Positions 6,664 to 14,183 of a stretch of DNA of 23,382 bases are shown one piece after another (position 1 is the first letter of the stretch; each line of letters begins with the position of its first letter). The translations under genes were made by a program, and so were the position numbers. A model generated the notes under the pieces. The model was not told where the DNA came from. It saw nothing but the letters and a program-made list of their open reading frames with translations, and made no database searches. The stretch is from DATGYC01 sp035298385 (lineage in GTDB: Bacteria; Bacillota; Sulfobacillia; Symbiobacteriales; Symbiobacteriaceae): the NCBI GenBank assembly GCA_035298385.1, contig DATGYC010000269.1:1-23382 (forward strand), written 5' to 3'.

Positions 6664-7779
6664 GTGCGCTTTCGAGGTTCACCTGCTCTCCGCCGTAGTG
6701 CTCTCGGGCTGCTCGCGAGCCTGAGCGTACTGCTAACCGGATGCGCAACACTTCCGCAGAACCCGCTCGATCCCAAGGGTCCAGTCGCCGAGGCGCAGAC
6801 CGGTCTACTAATGACGTCGCTCTGGGTAGCGACCGTGATTGGTGCCGTCGTCACCGTGCTCCTGGTGATCGTCGTTCTTCGCTTCCGGGCGAAGCCGGGC
6901 CAGACTGAGGTCCCGAAGCAGATCCATGGCTCCACGAAGCTCGAGATTCTTTGGACCGCGATTCCGATTGCTATCTTGGTTGCGATTGCGATCCCGACCG
7001 TTCAGGCCAACTTTGCCACCATGGGCCGGATTGAGAATCCGGACATGACGGTCAAGGTGGTCGGCCACCAGTGGTGGTTCGAGTTCCAGTACCCGGAGAA
7101 GTCGGTCACGACGGCCAACGAGCTGGTCATCCCGGTGGGCAAGAAGGTCGCAGTCGAGCTCGTCTCCGACGACGTCATTCACTCCTTCTGGGTCCCGCAG
7201 CTGGCTGGTAAGACCGATGTCATCCCGAACCGCTTGAACCACATGTGGCTCCAGGCGAACGAGGAAGGCCTCTACTACGGTCAGTGTGCCGAGTTCTGCG
7301 GCGACTCCCACGCCAAGATGCGCTTCCGCGTCCGGGTCGTCTCTGATCAGGCGTACACCGCCTGGGTCGAGACCCGTCTCGCCCAGCAGAAGGGCCTCCC
7401 TGCCGCCACCGATGCTGACATCGCCGCTGGTCGGGCGCTCTTTGAGGGCCAGACCAAGGTGAAGAACTCGGCTGGCAAGGAGATCCCGAAGGTCAACTGC
7501 GCTAGCTGCCATGCCATCGACGGCACGACTGCTAAGGGCAAGACCGCCCCGAACCTCTCCAACGTCGGCGATCGCAACACCGTTGCCGCCGGCATTCTGG
7601 AGAACTATGGCCCGGACGGGAAGTTCGATGCCGCCCTTCAGGCCGCTAACCTGAAGAAGTGGATCCGCAACCCGGTCTCGTTCAAGCCGGGCACGGTCAT
7701 GCCGAGCCATCCGGAGTCCAAGCTCTCGGATACCGAGCTCGACCAGATCGTCAAGTATCTCCAGAGCCTGAATAAGTAA
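6664..7779 (+). CDS. ctaC: Cytochrome c oxidase subunit II with fused cytochrome c (caa3 type)
   Basis: This is a 371-residue subunit II of a heme-copper oxidase. A lipoprotein signal ends in LLTGC (Cys27), two helices follow (about 48-72 and 95-113), and then the cupredoxin domain. CuA ligands are all present: His173, Cys208, Glu210, Cys212, His216 and Met219 (CAEFCGDSHAKM). The C-terminus is a fused cytochrome c with Cys279-x2-Cys282-His283 and axial Met346 (GTVMPSH), which defines the caa3 type. It accepts electrons from cytochrome c or a quinol-linked cytochrome and passes them to CtaD. The frame is open from 6547, but GTG 6664 has GAGGTG 7 bases upstream and yields a proper short signal peptide, so I chose it. 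It is first in a tight ctaCDEF cluster. Confidence 0.95.
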   Translation: MRFRGSPALRRSALGLLASLSVLLTGCATLPQNPLDPKGPVAEAQTGLLMTSLWVATVIGAVVTVLLVIVVLRFRAKPGQTEVPKQIHGSTKLEILWTAIPIAILVAIAIPTVQANFATMGRIENPDMTVKVVGHQWWFEFQYPEKSVTTANELVIPVGKKVAVELVSDDVIHSFWVPQLAGKTDVIPNRLNHMWLQANEEGLYYGQCAEFCGDSHAKMRFRVRVVSDQAYTAWVETRLAQQKGLPAATDADIAAGRALFEGQTKVKNSAGKEIPKVNCASCHAIDGTTAKGKTAPNLSNVGDRNTVAAGILENYGPDGKFDAALQAANLKKWIRNPVSFKPGTVMPSHPESKLSDTELDQIVKYLQSLNK

Positions 7780-7809
7780 TCCCGCCTACGAAGCGGAGGG
7801 ACTGACTGA

Positions 7810-9684
7810 ATGGCTACCGTTGCGGCCAAGACCCTGGGGTTCCTGCCCCGCCCGACGTCGAAGACTGGCTTCTGGTCCTGGGTTACGACCGTGGACCACA
7901 AGCGGATCGGCATCATGTACCTGATTACCGCCTTCCTGATGTTCCTCGTGGGCGGCACTGAAGCCTGGGCCATCCGCATCCAGCTGATCCGGCCGGATAA
8001 CGACTTCGTCTCTGCCCAGACCTTCAACGCCCTCTTCACGATGCACGCCACGACGATGATCTTTATGGCGATCATGCCGCTCCTGGCGGGCTTCATGAAC
8101 TTCCTCCTGCCCCTGCAGATTGGCGCTCGTGACGTCGCCTTCCCGCGACTGAACGCCTTCTCCTACTGGTCCTACCTGTTTGGCGCCATCTTCCTGAACT
8201 CGTCCTGGTTCTGGCTCTCTGAAAAGGGAGTGCCGGACACTGGCTGGTTCAGCTACGCCAACCTGACCTCGCTCAAGTTCTCGGGCGGCCTCGGTCCGGA
8301 CTTCTGGACCGTCGGCATCCTGCTGCTGGGCACCGGTACCCTCGTCTCCGGCTTCAACTTCATCGTCACGATCCTGAACATGCGGGCGCCGGGGATGACC
8401 CTGATGAAGATGCCGATCTTCACCTGGACCACCTTCATCACGTCCATCATGATCATCTTCGCCTTCCCGGCGATCACCGTGGCGCTGCTGATGCTCCTGT
8501 TCGACCGCCAGTTCGCCGCCAACTTCTTCAACGTGGAGTCCGGTGCATCGGTCGTCTTCTGGCAGCATCTCTTCTGGACCTTCGGTCACCCTGAGGTCTA
8601 CATCCTGATCCTCCCGGCGATGGGTATCATCTCTGAGGTGCTGCCGAGCTTCTCACGAAAGACGCTCTTCGGCTACAACGTGATGGTCATCTCTACCGCC
8701 GCCATCGGCTTCATGGGCTTCACGGTCTGGTCGCACCACATGTTCGCTGTTGGCATGGGCCCGATCGTTAACACGGTCTTCGGCATCACCACCATGGCGA
8801 TCTCGATCCCGACCGGCGTCAAGATCTTCAACTGGCTCTCCACCATGTGGGGCGGTCAGGTGAAGTTCACCACGGCGATGCTCTTTGCAGTCGGCTTCAT
8901 CATGCTCTTCACCATCGGCGGCCTCTCGGGCTTCATGCATGCCCTGCCGGCCTCTGATGCGCAGCAGACCGACACGTACTTCATCGTTGCACACATCCAC
9001 TACGTCTTGATCGGCGGATCGATCTTCGCCATCATGTCGGGCCTCTACTACTGGTTCCCGAAGATGTTCGGCCGCATGCTCGATGAGAAGCTTGGCCAGT
9101 GGAACTTCTGGGTGATGTTCGTCGGGTTTAACCTGTTCGCATTCCCCTTCCACTTCCTCGGCCTGATGGGCATGCCCCGCCGCATCTACACCTACTCCTC
9201 CAACATGGGCTGGGACTTCTGGAACCTGGTCTCCACGATCGGCGTCTTCGTCCTGGCTGCCGGCATCACCCTCTTCCTGGTTAACTTCGGGAAGACGATG
9301 TCGAAGAAGATGGACGCTCCCGCTGACCCGTGGGATGCTCGTTCCCTGGAGTGGACCATCCCCTCCCCGCCGCCGGAGCACAACTTCGACAAGGTCCCCA
9401 CGGTCGCTGCCCTGGACGACTTCTGGTACCAGAAGTATCCGGATGAGCACCACAAGGATCTGGTCCGTCCGGCCACCCCGGTTGACGCTCACGGCATTCA
9501 CATGCCCGGCGCCTCCTGGATGCCGATGTTCCTCGGCCTGTTCAACACCGTCGCTGGCGTCGGCATCATGATGCACAGCACGGTCGTCCTCGCCATCGGC
9601 CTTGTGGGTACCTTCCTGGCGATTGTCGGTTGGGCCTTCGAGGGTGACGGCGGCTACCACATCGAAGTGGAGGGCGGTCACTAA
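7810..9684 (+). CDS. ctaD: Cytochrome c oxidase subunit I (A1-type, caa3 oxidase)
   Basis: This is the 624-residue catalytic subunit that reduces O2 to water and pumps protons. Ligands are complete: His79 (TMHATTMIF) and His397 for low-spin heme, His395 for the high-spin heme (VAHIHY), and CuB at His260, His309 and His310. Tyr264 is the cross-linked tyrosine. GHPEVY with Glu262 marks the A1 subfamily and a D-channel exit. Lys338 in PTGVKIFNW is the K-channel lysine. The C-terminal extension after residue 490 includes two extra helices near 565-615, as in Bacillus CtaD. The start is ATG 7810, with GGAGGG about 9 bases upstream. The stop overlaps the ctaE start (TAATG), so translation is probably coupled. 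Confidence 0.98.
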   Translation: MATVAAKTLGFLPRPTSKTGFWSWVTTVDHKRIGIMYLITAFLMFLVGGTEAWAIRIQLIRPDNDFVSAQTFNALFTMHATTMIFMAIMPLLAGFMNFLLPLQIGARDVAFPRLNAFSYWSYLFGAIFLNSSWFWLSEKGVPDTGWFSYANLTSLKFSGGLGPDFWTVGILLLGTGTLVSGFNFIVTILNMRAPGMTLMKMPIFTWTTFITSIMIIFAFPAITVALLMLLFDRQFAANFFNVESGASVVFWQHLFWTFGHPEVYILILPAMGIISEVLPSFSRKTLFGYNVMVISTAAIGFMGFTVWSHHMFAVGMGPIVNTVFGITTMAISIPTGVKIFNWLSTMWGGQVKFTTAMLFAVGFIMLFTIGGLSGFMHALPASDAQQTDTYFIVAHIHYVLIGGSIFAIMSGLYYWFPKMFGRMLDEKLGQWNFWVMFVGFNLFAFPFHFLGLMGMPRRIYTYSSNMGWDFWNLVSTIGVFVLAAGITLFLVNFGKTMSKKMDAPADPWDARSLEWTIPSPPPEHNFDKVPTVAALDDFWYQKYPDEHHKDLVRPATPVDAHGIHMPGASWMPMFLGLFNTVAGVGIMMHSTVVLAIGLVGTFLAIVGWAFEGDGGYHIEVEGGH

Positions 9685-10292
9685 TGGCACACGACATCGC
9701 GCAGGCGCATGGCCACGAAGCCGCTGCCACGAATACCGGCATCACGAACCGGAAGCTCGCCTTCTGGCTCTTCCTCGCCTCGGAGTGCGTCTTCTTCGCC
9801 TCCCTGCTGATCGGCTTCCTCGTCTACGGGGATAAGACGAACGGCGGCCCGGGCATGGAGCTCTTCAACATCAACCTGACCACCATCTCCACCTTCGTCC
9901 TCCTGATGTCCTCGCTCGCGATGGTTCTGGGCGTGAACGCCTCCCAGCGTGGCCTGGCGCGGGATGCGATGAAGTGGATCCTGGCGACGGCGGTGATGGG
10001 CCAGATCTTCCTGGGCTTCCAGGTCTACGAGTTCTGGCACTTCGTCCACGAGGGCTTCGGCCTGACTACCTCGCCGCTCTCCACCGCCTTCTTCGTGCTG
10101 ACCGGCTTCCACGGGGCGCACGTCTTCGTGGGCATCCTCTGGCTCCTCTCCCTCCTCTGGCACGGTCGCCGTGGCGGCCTGACGGCGGAGAAGTCGGAGG
10201 CGGTTGAGGTTGGCGGTCTCTACTGGCACTTCGTTGACGTCGTGTGGATCGTGATCTTCACCGTCATCTACCTGCTCCCGAAGGTCCACTAA
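9684..10292 (+). CDS. ctaE: Cytochrome c oxidase subunit III
   Basis: This is a 202-residue COX3-family protein with five predicted helices, the short bacterial form that lacks the first two helices of the mitochondrial subunit. Family marks include KLAFWLFLASECVFF, with the conserved membrane glutamate, the mid-protein FHGAHVFVGI, and the C-terminal YWHFVDVVWIVIFTVIYL. The subunit stabilises subunit I and its oxygen and lipid interface. Its ATG shares one base with the ctaD stop codon. The N-terminal tail is rich in His and Ala (AQAHGHEAAA) and is poorly conserved in the family. The ribosome binding site would lie within the end of ctaD (GGAGGGCGG), which supports coupled translation. Confidence 0.96.
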   Translation: MAHDIAQAHGHEAAATNTGITNRKLAFWLFLASECVFFASLLIGFLVYGDKTNGGPGMELFNINLTTISTFVLLMSSLAMVLGVNASQRGLARDAMKWILATAVMGQIFLGFQVYEFWHFVHEGFGLTTSPLSTAFFVLTGFHGAHVFVGILWLLSLLWHGRRGGLTAEKSEAVEVGGLYWHFVDVVWIVIFTVIYLLPKVH

Positions 10293-10306
10293 AGGAGGTT
10301 TCCATC

Positions 10307-10606
10307 GTGTCGAACGCCGAACATCAGCATCCGACCTTTGGTACCTTCGTCAAGATCGGCATCGTCCTCTTCCTGATCACCATTCTGGAGTGGGCGGGTC
10401 TGCTGATCAACGGGATTCCCTTCCTCGTCAAGGCGGCCTTGATCGGCCTCTCGGTGGCGAAGTTCATCCTGGTCGGTGGGTACTTCATGCATCTGAAGTG
10501 GGAGAAGAAGCTGCTCGCATGGGCCTTCGGCTTCGGCTTCGTCCTGGCCCTCCTGATGGCCGTGACGCAGAAGTACGTCAACATGGCGACCCCGACGATC
10601 CACTAA
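10307..10606 (+). CDS. ctaF: Cytochrome c oxidase subunit IV (prokaryotic, CtaF/CyoD-like)
   Basis: This is a 99-residue protein with three hydrophobic helices and the family motif GGYFMHLKWEKK between helices 2 and 3, typical of prokaryotic COX4. It is a small stabilising subunit of caa3 and related oxidases. The frame is open upstream to 10244, but GTG 10307 is preceded by AAAGGAGG with an 8-base spacer. That ribosome binding site overlaps the ctaE stop codon, so the gap between the two coding regions is 14 bases. This is the last gene of the oxidase cluster and is followed by a strong hairpin. Confidence 0.9.
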   Translation: MSNAEHQHPTFGTFVKIGIVLFLITILEWAGLLINGIPFLVKAALIGLSVAKFILVGGYFMHLKWEKKLLAWAFGFGFVLALLMAVTQKYVNMATPTIH

Positions 10607-10675
10607 GAGCGGAACTGAAGAGCCGGACCCTACGGGACCTGCCGGATGCACCGGCGGTCGGCGAATAGAGATAAT

Positions 10676-10701
10676 GGGGCGCCCTCCGCGGAGGGCGCCC
10701 C
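10676..10701 (+). terminator. 26-base perfect palindrome ending the oxidase operon
   Basis: The stem GGGGCGCCCTCC pairs with its exact inverse across GC, making the whole 26 bases self-complementary. CTCTTCATG follows, a weak U-tract. It lies 70 bases beyond ctaF and upstream of the amidase gene. The stem contains the octamer GGGCGCCC twice, as do other terminator-like stems in this window. Confidence 0.6.
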
Positions 10702-10768
10702 TCTTCATGCAGGAATCGCTCAGTGTCAGACGGAATATTCATACCTTACAGGAAAGGGGGAACGAATC

Positions 10769-12193
10769 ATGGATGGTTTTGCTCAGCTAGACGCCCTGGC
10801 CCAGGCTGCATTGGTCCAGAAGGGAGAGGTTCAGCCGCGCGAGTTAGTCGAGGCCGCAATTGCGCGGATCGAGAGGCTCAACCCGGAACTGAACGCCGTC
10901 ATCTCGACCCGGTTTGAACAGGTCTTGGCCGAGGCGGAGAGTGCGCCCCGCACGGGCCCCTTCGCCGGTGTCCCGACCCTCTTGAAGGAGATCGGGCCGG
11001 CGCTGAAGGGCGCCCGCCGCAGCCTCGGCTCGCGCTACCTCGCCAAGGCGGTCCCCAACTACGACTCGCTGATGGTGACGCGGATGAAGGAGGCGGGGCT
11101 CCTCTTCCTGGGCACGACCAACCTACCAGAGTTCGGCATCCTCCCGACGACGGAAAGCCAGGCCTACGGCCCGGCCAAGAACCCTTGGAATCCGGCGCAC
11201 ACGCCCGGTGGCTCCTCTGGTGGGGCCGCGGCTGCTGTCGCCTCCGGCATGGTCCCGATCGCCCATGCGAACGACGGGGGCGGTTCGATCCGGATCCCGG
11301 CCGCCAACTGTGGCCTGGTCGGGCTGAAGCCCTCCCGCGGGCGGGTCTCCAACGCCCCAGAGGTCGATGGCTTTGGGCTGGGCGTCGATCTCTGCCTCTC
11401 ACGCTCGGTGCGGGACACGGCAGCGATGCTCGATGTGATCGGTCAGCCGGGTCCGGGCGATCCCTATGTGGCCCCGGCGCCGGAGCGCCCCTTCCTGCAG
11501 GAGCTGGGGCGCCCGACGGGCAGGCTGCGCATCGGCTTCTCGACGACGTCGATGACCGGCACACCGGTCCACGCCGACTGCAAGCAGGCGGTGCGCGAGA
11601 CCGCCTCCCTGCTCACGGACCTGGGCCATGAGGTCGAGGAGGCGTCACCCCGACTGAACGGGCCGAACTTCCAGCAGGCCTTCCTTACCCTCTGGATGGC
11701 GAGCGCCACCTTCCAGGTCGCCTTCCTGACCGAAGTCTTGGGGCGGGCGCCCGAGAAGCATGAGCTGGAGCCGCTCACCTGGGCGATGGCGGAGGCGGGC
11801 CAGGTCTCTGCCGGTGCCGACATCATTCGGGCCCAGATGACCCTGCAGGTGAAGGCGCGTCGCCTGGCCGCCTACTTTGGTCAGTTCGATCTCTGGCTCA
11901 CCCCGGTCCTAGCGGAGCCGCCCCTCCCGCTCGGTGCGATGGCCCAGAACCGGGAGGATCCCTTGGCTCCGCTGATGCGGGCGGCGGAGGTCTGCGTCTT
12001 TACGCCGATTGCGAATGCGACGGGCCATCCGGCCATCACGGTGCCGCTGCATTGGAACGAGGCGGGGCTGCCGGTAGGGGTGCAGTTTATGGGGCGCCCC
12101 TTTGCGGAGGCGACGTTGCTGCGGTTGGCGGCCCAGTTGGAAGAGGCGAGGCCTTGGGCGGCTAATTGGCCGGGGGTGGCGGCTCTCGCGTAG
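10769..12193 (+). CDS. Amidase-signature family hydrolase
   Basis: This is a 474-residue cytoplasmic amidase-signature enzyme that hydrolyses a carboxamide bond. The Ser-cisSer-Lys triad is visible: Lys73 in PTLLKE, the serine pair in GGSSGG (147-152), and the nucleophile Ser173 in DGGGSIRIPA. The C-terminal part (ATGHPAITVPL...GLPVGVQFMGRP) also fits the family, and the length is usual. The HANDGGGSIR form resembles the branch containing 6-aminohexanoate cyclic dimer hydrolases. GatA is less likely because no gatB or gatC is nearby, and the substrate is unknown. ATG 10769 follows AAGGGGG by about 8 bases; an upstream frame extension to 10646 crosses the oxidase terminator and is not credible. 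The gene stands alone between two terminators. Confidence 0.92.
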   Translation: MDGFAQLDALAQAALVQKGEVQPRELVEAAIARIERLNPELNAVISTRFEQVLAEAESAPRTGPFAGVPTLLKEIGPALKGARRSLGSRYLAKAVPNYDSLMVTRMKEAGLLFLGTTNLPEFGILPTTESQAYGPAKNPWNPAHTPGGSSGGAAAAVASGMVPIAHANDGGGSIRIPAANCGLVGLKPSRGRVSNAPEVDGFGLGVDLCLSRSVRDTAAMLDVIGQPGPGDPYVAPAPERPFLQELGRPTGRLRIGFSTTSMTGTPVHADCKQAVRETASLLTDLGHEVEEASPRLNGPNFQQAFLTLWMASATFQVAFLTEVLGRAPEKHELEPLTWAMAEAGQVSAGADIIRAQMTLQVKARRLAAYFGQFDLWLTPVLAEPPLPLGAMAQNREDPLAPLMRAAEVCVFTPIANATGHPAITVPLHWNEAGLPVGVQFMGRPFAEATLLRLAAQLEEARPWAANWPGVAALA

Positions 12194-12217
12194 GATCAGT
12201 GGAATCAGCGGTAAAAA

Positions 12218-12247
12218 AGAGACCGGGGAAGTGCTCCCCCGGTCTCT
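12218..12247. terminator. Bidirectional terminator between amidase and DUF2238 genes
   Basis: A perfect 11-bp stem, AGAGACCGGGG (12218-12228) with CCCCGGTCTCT (12237-12247), lies between two convergent genes. It is preceded by A6 and followed by CTTCCTGTT. Either strand therefore gives a GC-rich hairpin followed by a T-rich tract, especially the minus strand (TTTTTT). It serves both genes. Confidence 0.8.
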
Positions 12248-12254
12248 CTTCCTG

Positions 12255-12842
12255 TTACTGCATTGTCCGCAGAAACTGATCCTGCCATGGCCCCAGGAGA
12301 AAGTAGGCCACCAGCCCCGTGCCGAAGGCGAGGGTCATGTCCCAGTGGGTATCCCACTCATCCCCTTGGAAGCCCAGGAAGTCCCCCACCGAACTCCCGG
12401 CGCCCTTTACCCGGGCGACGACGAACTCCCCCACCTCTGTCAGGCAGGCTAGGCTCAGGTTGAGCGCCATCGCCAGAACGAAGATCCAGACCCCGGTCAG
12501 TGGCGTGAAGCGGATCAAGACCTCCCGCCCCAGCATCGTGCCGACGACGCCCATCATGCAGTGGACGAGTCGATCAAAGTGGTTTCGCTTGATATGCAGC
12601 TTCGCCTTCAGCCACTCAAACCACGGCACCCGTGGGTAGGTGTAGTGGGCGCCCACCAGAATCAGGACCGAATGAATGAGGATCACCGCATAGGTGAAGG
12701 TGGAGAACCGCACCCAGCGGAGTAACGCCAAGAGCACGATCGCACCGCCCAGGACGGCCGATGCCTCCATCCACCACGTCGTCCGGTTGTGCGGGCGATA
12801 GGCAGACCAAGCGAAGGCGATCAGAAAGAGGATCAGAATCAC
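12255..12842 (-). CDS. DUF2238 / YjdF-like inner-membrane protein, start codon uncertain
   Basis: This is a protein of about 195 residues with roughly five or six hydrophobic helices. It matches the DUF2238 (E. coli YjdF-like) family through HYTYPRVP, RNHFDRLVH and the near C-terminal GDFLGFQGDEWDTHWDM. The biochemical role is unknown; acidic and histidine residues cluster at the membrane face. The start is odd. An in-frame TGA lies at 12863-12861. GTG 12842 is the first standard start, but it sits about 22 bases from the good GGAGGTG at 12871-12865. ATC 12857 has ideal 7-base spacing and would add five residues. The ATG at 12864 is in another frame and touches the ribosome binding site. The leader folds into a two-tier dyad. 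It lies 68 bases after the M20 peptidase, possibly co-transcribed. Confidence 0.8.
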   Translation of the reverse strand: MILILFLIAFAWSAYRPHNRTTWWMEASAVLGGAIVLLALLRWVRFSTFTYAVILIHSVLILVGAHYTYPRVPWFEWLKAKLHIKRNHFDRLVHCMMGVVGTMLGREVLIRFTPLTGVWIFVLAMALNLSLACLTEVGEFVVARVKGAGSSVGDFLGFQGDEWDTHWDMTLAFGTGLVAYFLLGPWQDQFLRTMQ

Positions 12843-12857
12843 CAGTTGGCCGCGGAT

Positions 12858-12901
12858 GGGTCATCACCTCCCGTAGCGCGAAACTACGGCTAGTATGACC
12901 C
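12858..12901 (-). promoter_or_regulatory. Two-tier dyad holding the ribosome binding site of the DUF2238 gene
   Basis: On the minus strand GGGTCAT (12901-12895) pairs perfectly with ATGACCC (12864-12858), and inside it CCGTAG pairs with CTACGG (12889-12884 and 12876-12871). There is a 7-base apical loop, and internal loops of 5 and 6 bases. The GAGGTG ribosome binding site lies in the 3' internal loop and the top of the inner stem. The fold ends directly before ATC 12857. It could limit ribosome access in response to temperature, ions or a ligand. The structure is seen in the sequence; regulation is inferred. Confidence 0.5.
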
Positions 12902-12910
12902 AATCGCCAC

Positions 12911-14035
12911 CTAAAGGCTCGCGTACTCCTCGATCAGGGCGACGACAAGCTCTGCCGACTTGACCACGTCAGCGACCGCCACATGCTCCTTGACCGAGTG
13001 GATCGCCTTGTAGTTGACCGCAAGGCAGACCGCCTCGATGCCCTTCGTGTTGAAGTTGTTCGCATCCGAGCCACCGCCGGAGGCGACGATCTCGGGGTTC
13101 AGGCCCATCCGGCGGATGGCAGATGCCGCCCGCTCGACGGACTCGGCGCCCCAGTCGAGCTTGACCGGGCCGTAAGAGACGGCGATCTCCTTCTCCAGCC
13201 GGGCGCCCCACTTGGCGCAGGCCGCCTCCAGCCGCTCGGTCATGTGCGCCACCTGGGCCTCCATCTTCGGGATCACCAGGGAGCGGGCGTCGCCCTTCAA
13301 CTCGCAGACCTCCATGACGGCGTTCGTCGCCGTACCACCGGCGACCAGACCGATGTTGGCCGTCGTCTCCTCATCGATTCGGCCGAGCTTCATGCCGGTG
13401 ATCGCCTCTGCGGCGACGTAGAGGGCGTTGATCCCCTTCTCCGGCTCGACGCCGCCGTGGGCAGCGCGCCCGACGATCCGGTAGACGAACTTGGTCTGCG
13501 CCGGCGCCTTGACGGTGATCTGCCCGACGGGGCCGTCAGCGTCCAGGATGTAGCCCTCCGTCGCCGTCAGGAGGCTCGTATCCAGGTTCTTGGAGCCCAT
13601 CAGGCCGCCCTCTTCGGCGACGCAGAAGACGATCTCGATCGTCGGCAGCGCAATCCCGGCCTCCTGGGCAGCCTCGATGCCCTCCAGGATCGCAGCGAGA
13701 CCCTGGCAGTCATCAGCGGCCAGGATCGTGGTGCCGTCCGAGCGGATGACGCCATCGGTGATCTGCGGCTTGATCCCCTTGCCGGGGACGACGCGATCCA
13801 TGTGCGACGAGAGCAGGAGCGCCTTCGAGCCGCTGTTCCCCTTGCGGATGGCGATCAGGTTGCCGACCTGGCCCTTAATCACCTCACCGGCCTTGTCGTA
13901 CTGAACGGTGAAGCCGAGCTTCTCCAGCTTGGCCTGGCAGAGGGCGGCGATGACGCCCTCCTCGCGGGTGGCGGAGTCGGTCTGAACGAGTTCGAGGAAG
14001 AGCTTGATGAGGCGGTCCTGGTTGATGGTGGCCAC
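12911..14035 (-). CDS. M20-family peptidase, PepT-like
   Basis: This is a 374-residue cytoplasmic zinc peptidase of clan MH, family M20, close to the PepT-like branch and probably acting on small peptides or N-acyl amino acids. Metal and catalytic residues are in place: His78-x-Asp80 (SSHMDRV), Asp108 (LAADDCQG), Glu141-Glu142 (VAEEGG), Asp165 region (ILDADG) and a C-terminal His near 348 (AIHSVKEH). The lid domain segment GRAAHGGVEPEKGINA carries the dimer-interface His193. The usual GADDKAG is replaced by AADDCQG, a small deviation that leaves the metal aspartate intact. The start is GTG 14035, with AAGGAT about 11 bases upstream, so translation may be modest. It is divergent from the K+ channel gene across 148 bases. 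Confidence 0.9.
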   Translation of the reverse strand: MATINQDRLIKLFLELVQTDSATREEGVIAALCQAKLEKLGFTVQYDKAGEVIKGQVGNLIAIRKGNSGSKALLLSSHMDRVVPGKGIKPQITDGVIRSDGTTILAADDCQGLAAILEGIEAAQEAGIALPTIEIVFCVAEEGGLMGSKNLDTSLLTATEGYILDADGPVGQITVKAPAQTKFVYRIVGRAAHGGVEPEKGINALYVAAEAITGMKLGRIDEETTANIGLVAGGTATNAVMEVCELKGDARSLVIPKMEAQVAHMTERLEAACAKWGARLEKEIAVSYGPVKLDWGAESVERAASAIRRMGLNPEIVASGGGSDANNFNTKGIEAVCLAVNYKAIHSVKEHVAVADVVKSAELVVALIEEYASL

Positions 14036-14138
14036 GGGTGGTCAGATCCTTTCGATGGAAGGGTTTTGCTTAAAGCGGGTCCGATCAGCTAAGGGCTGGC
14101 ACTCCAAATTTTAGACGGAAGCGGGGAAGCACGGAAAT

Positions 14139-14183
14139 GGGTCGCCATCCCCATTCTTTACCGGGGTAGTGGGGTGAAGACCC
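14139..14183 (+). promoter_or_regulatory. Dyad covering the ribosome binding site of the K+ channel gene
   Basis: GGGTC (14139-14143) pairs with GACCC (14179-14183) and CCCCA (14149-14153) with TGGGG (14170-14174). Internal loops are 5 and 4 bases, and the apical loop can form TACC/GGTA. The GGGGTG ribosome binding site is inside the inner stem and the fold ends directly before the GTG start at 14184. CCCC can alternatively pair with GGGG at 14163-14166. Control of translation is inferred. Confidence 0.42.

Noticed and set aside
6808..9690. Long minus-strand open frames opposite ctaC and ctaD (up to about 345 codons)
   Set aside because: They lie antisense to unmistakable oxidase genes. Their composition is rich in Glu, Asp, Arg, Gly and His, as expected from reading GC-rich codons backwards, and they show no domain or ribosome binding site.
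10769..12193. Aspartyl/glutamyl-tRNA amidotransferase subunit GatA
   Set aside because: The amidase signature is shared, but gatB and gatC are absent and the HANDGGGSIR form points to a different amidase branch.
12983..14092. Plus-strand open frame of 369 codons opposite the M20 peptidase
   Set aside because: It is the complement of a gene with intact zinc ligands. It is an Arg/Asp/Leu-rich low-quality translation with no recognisable motif.
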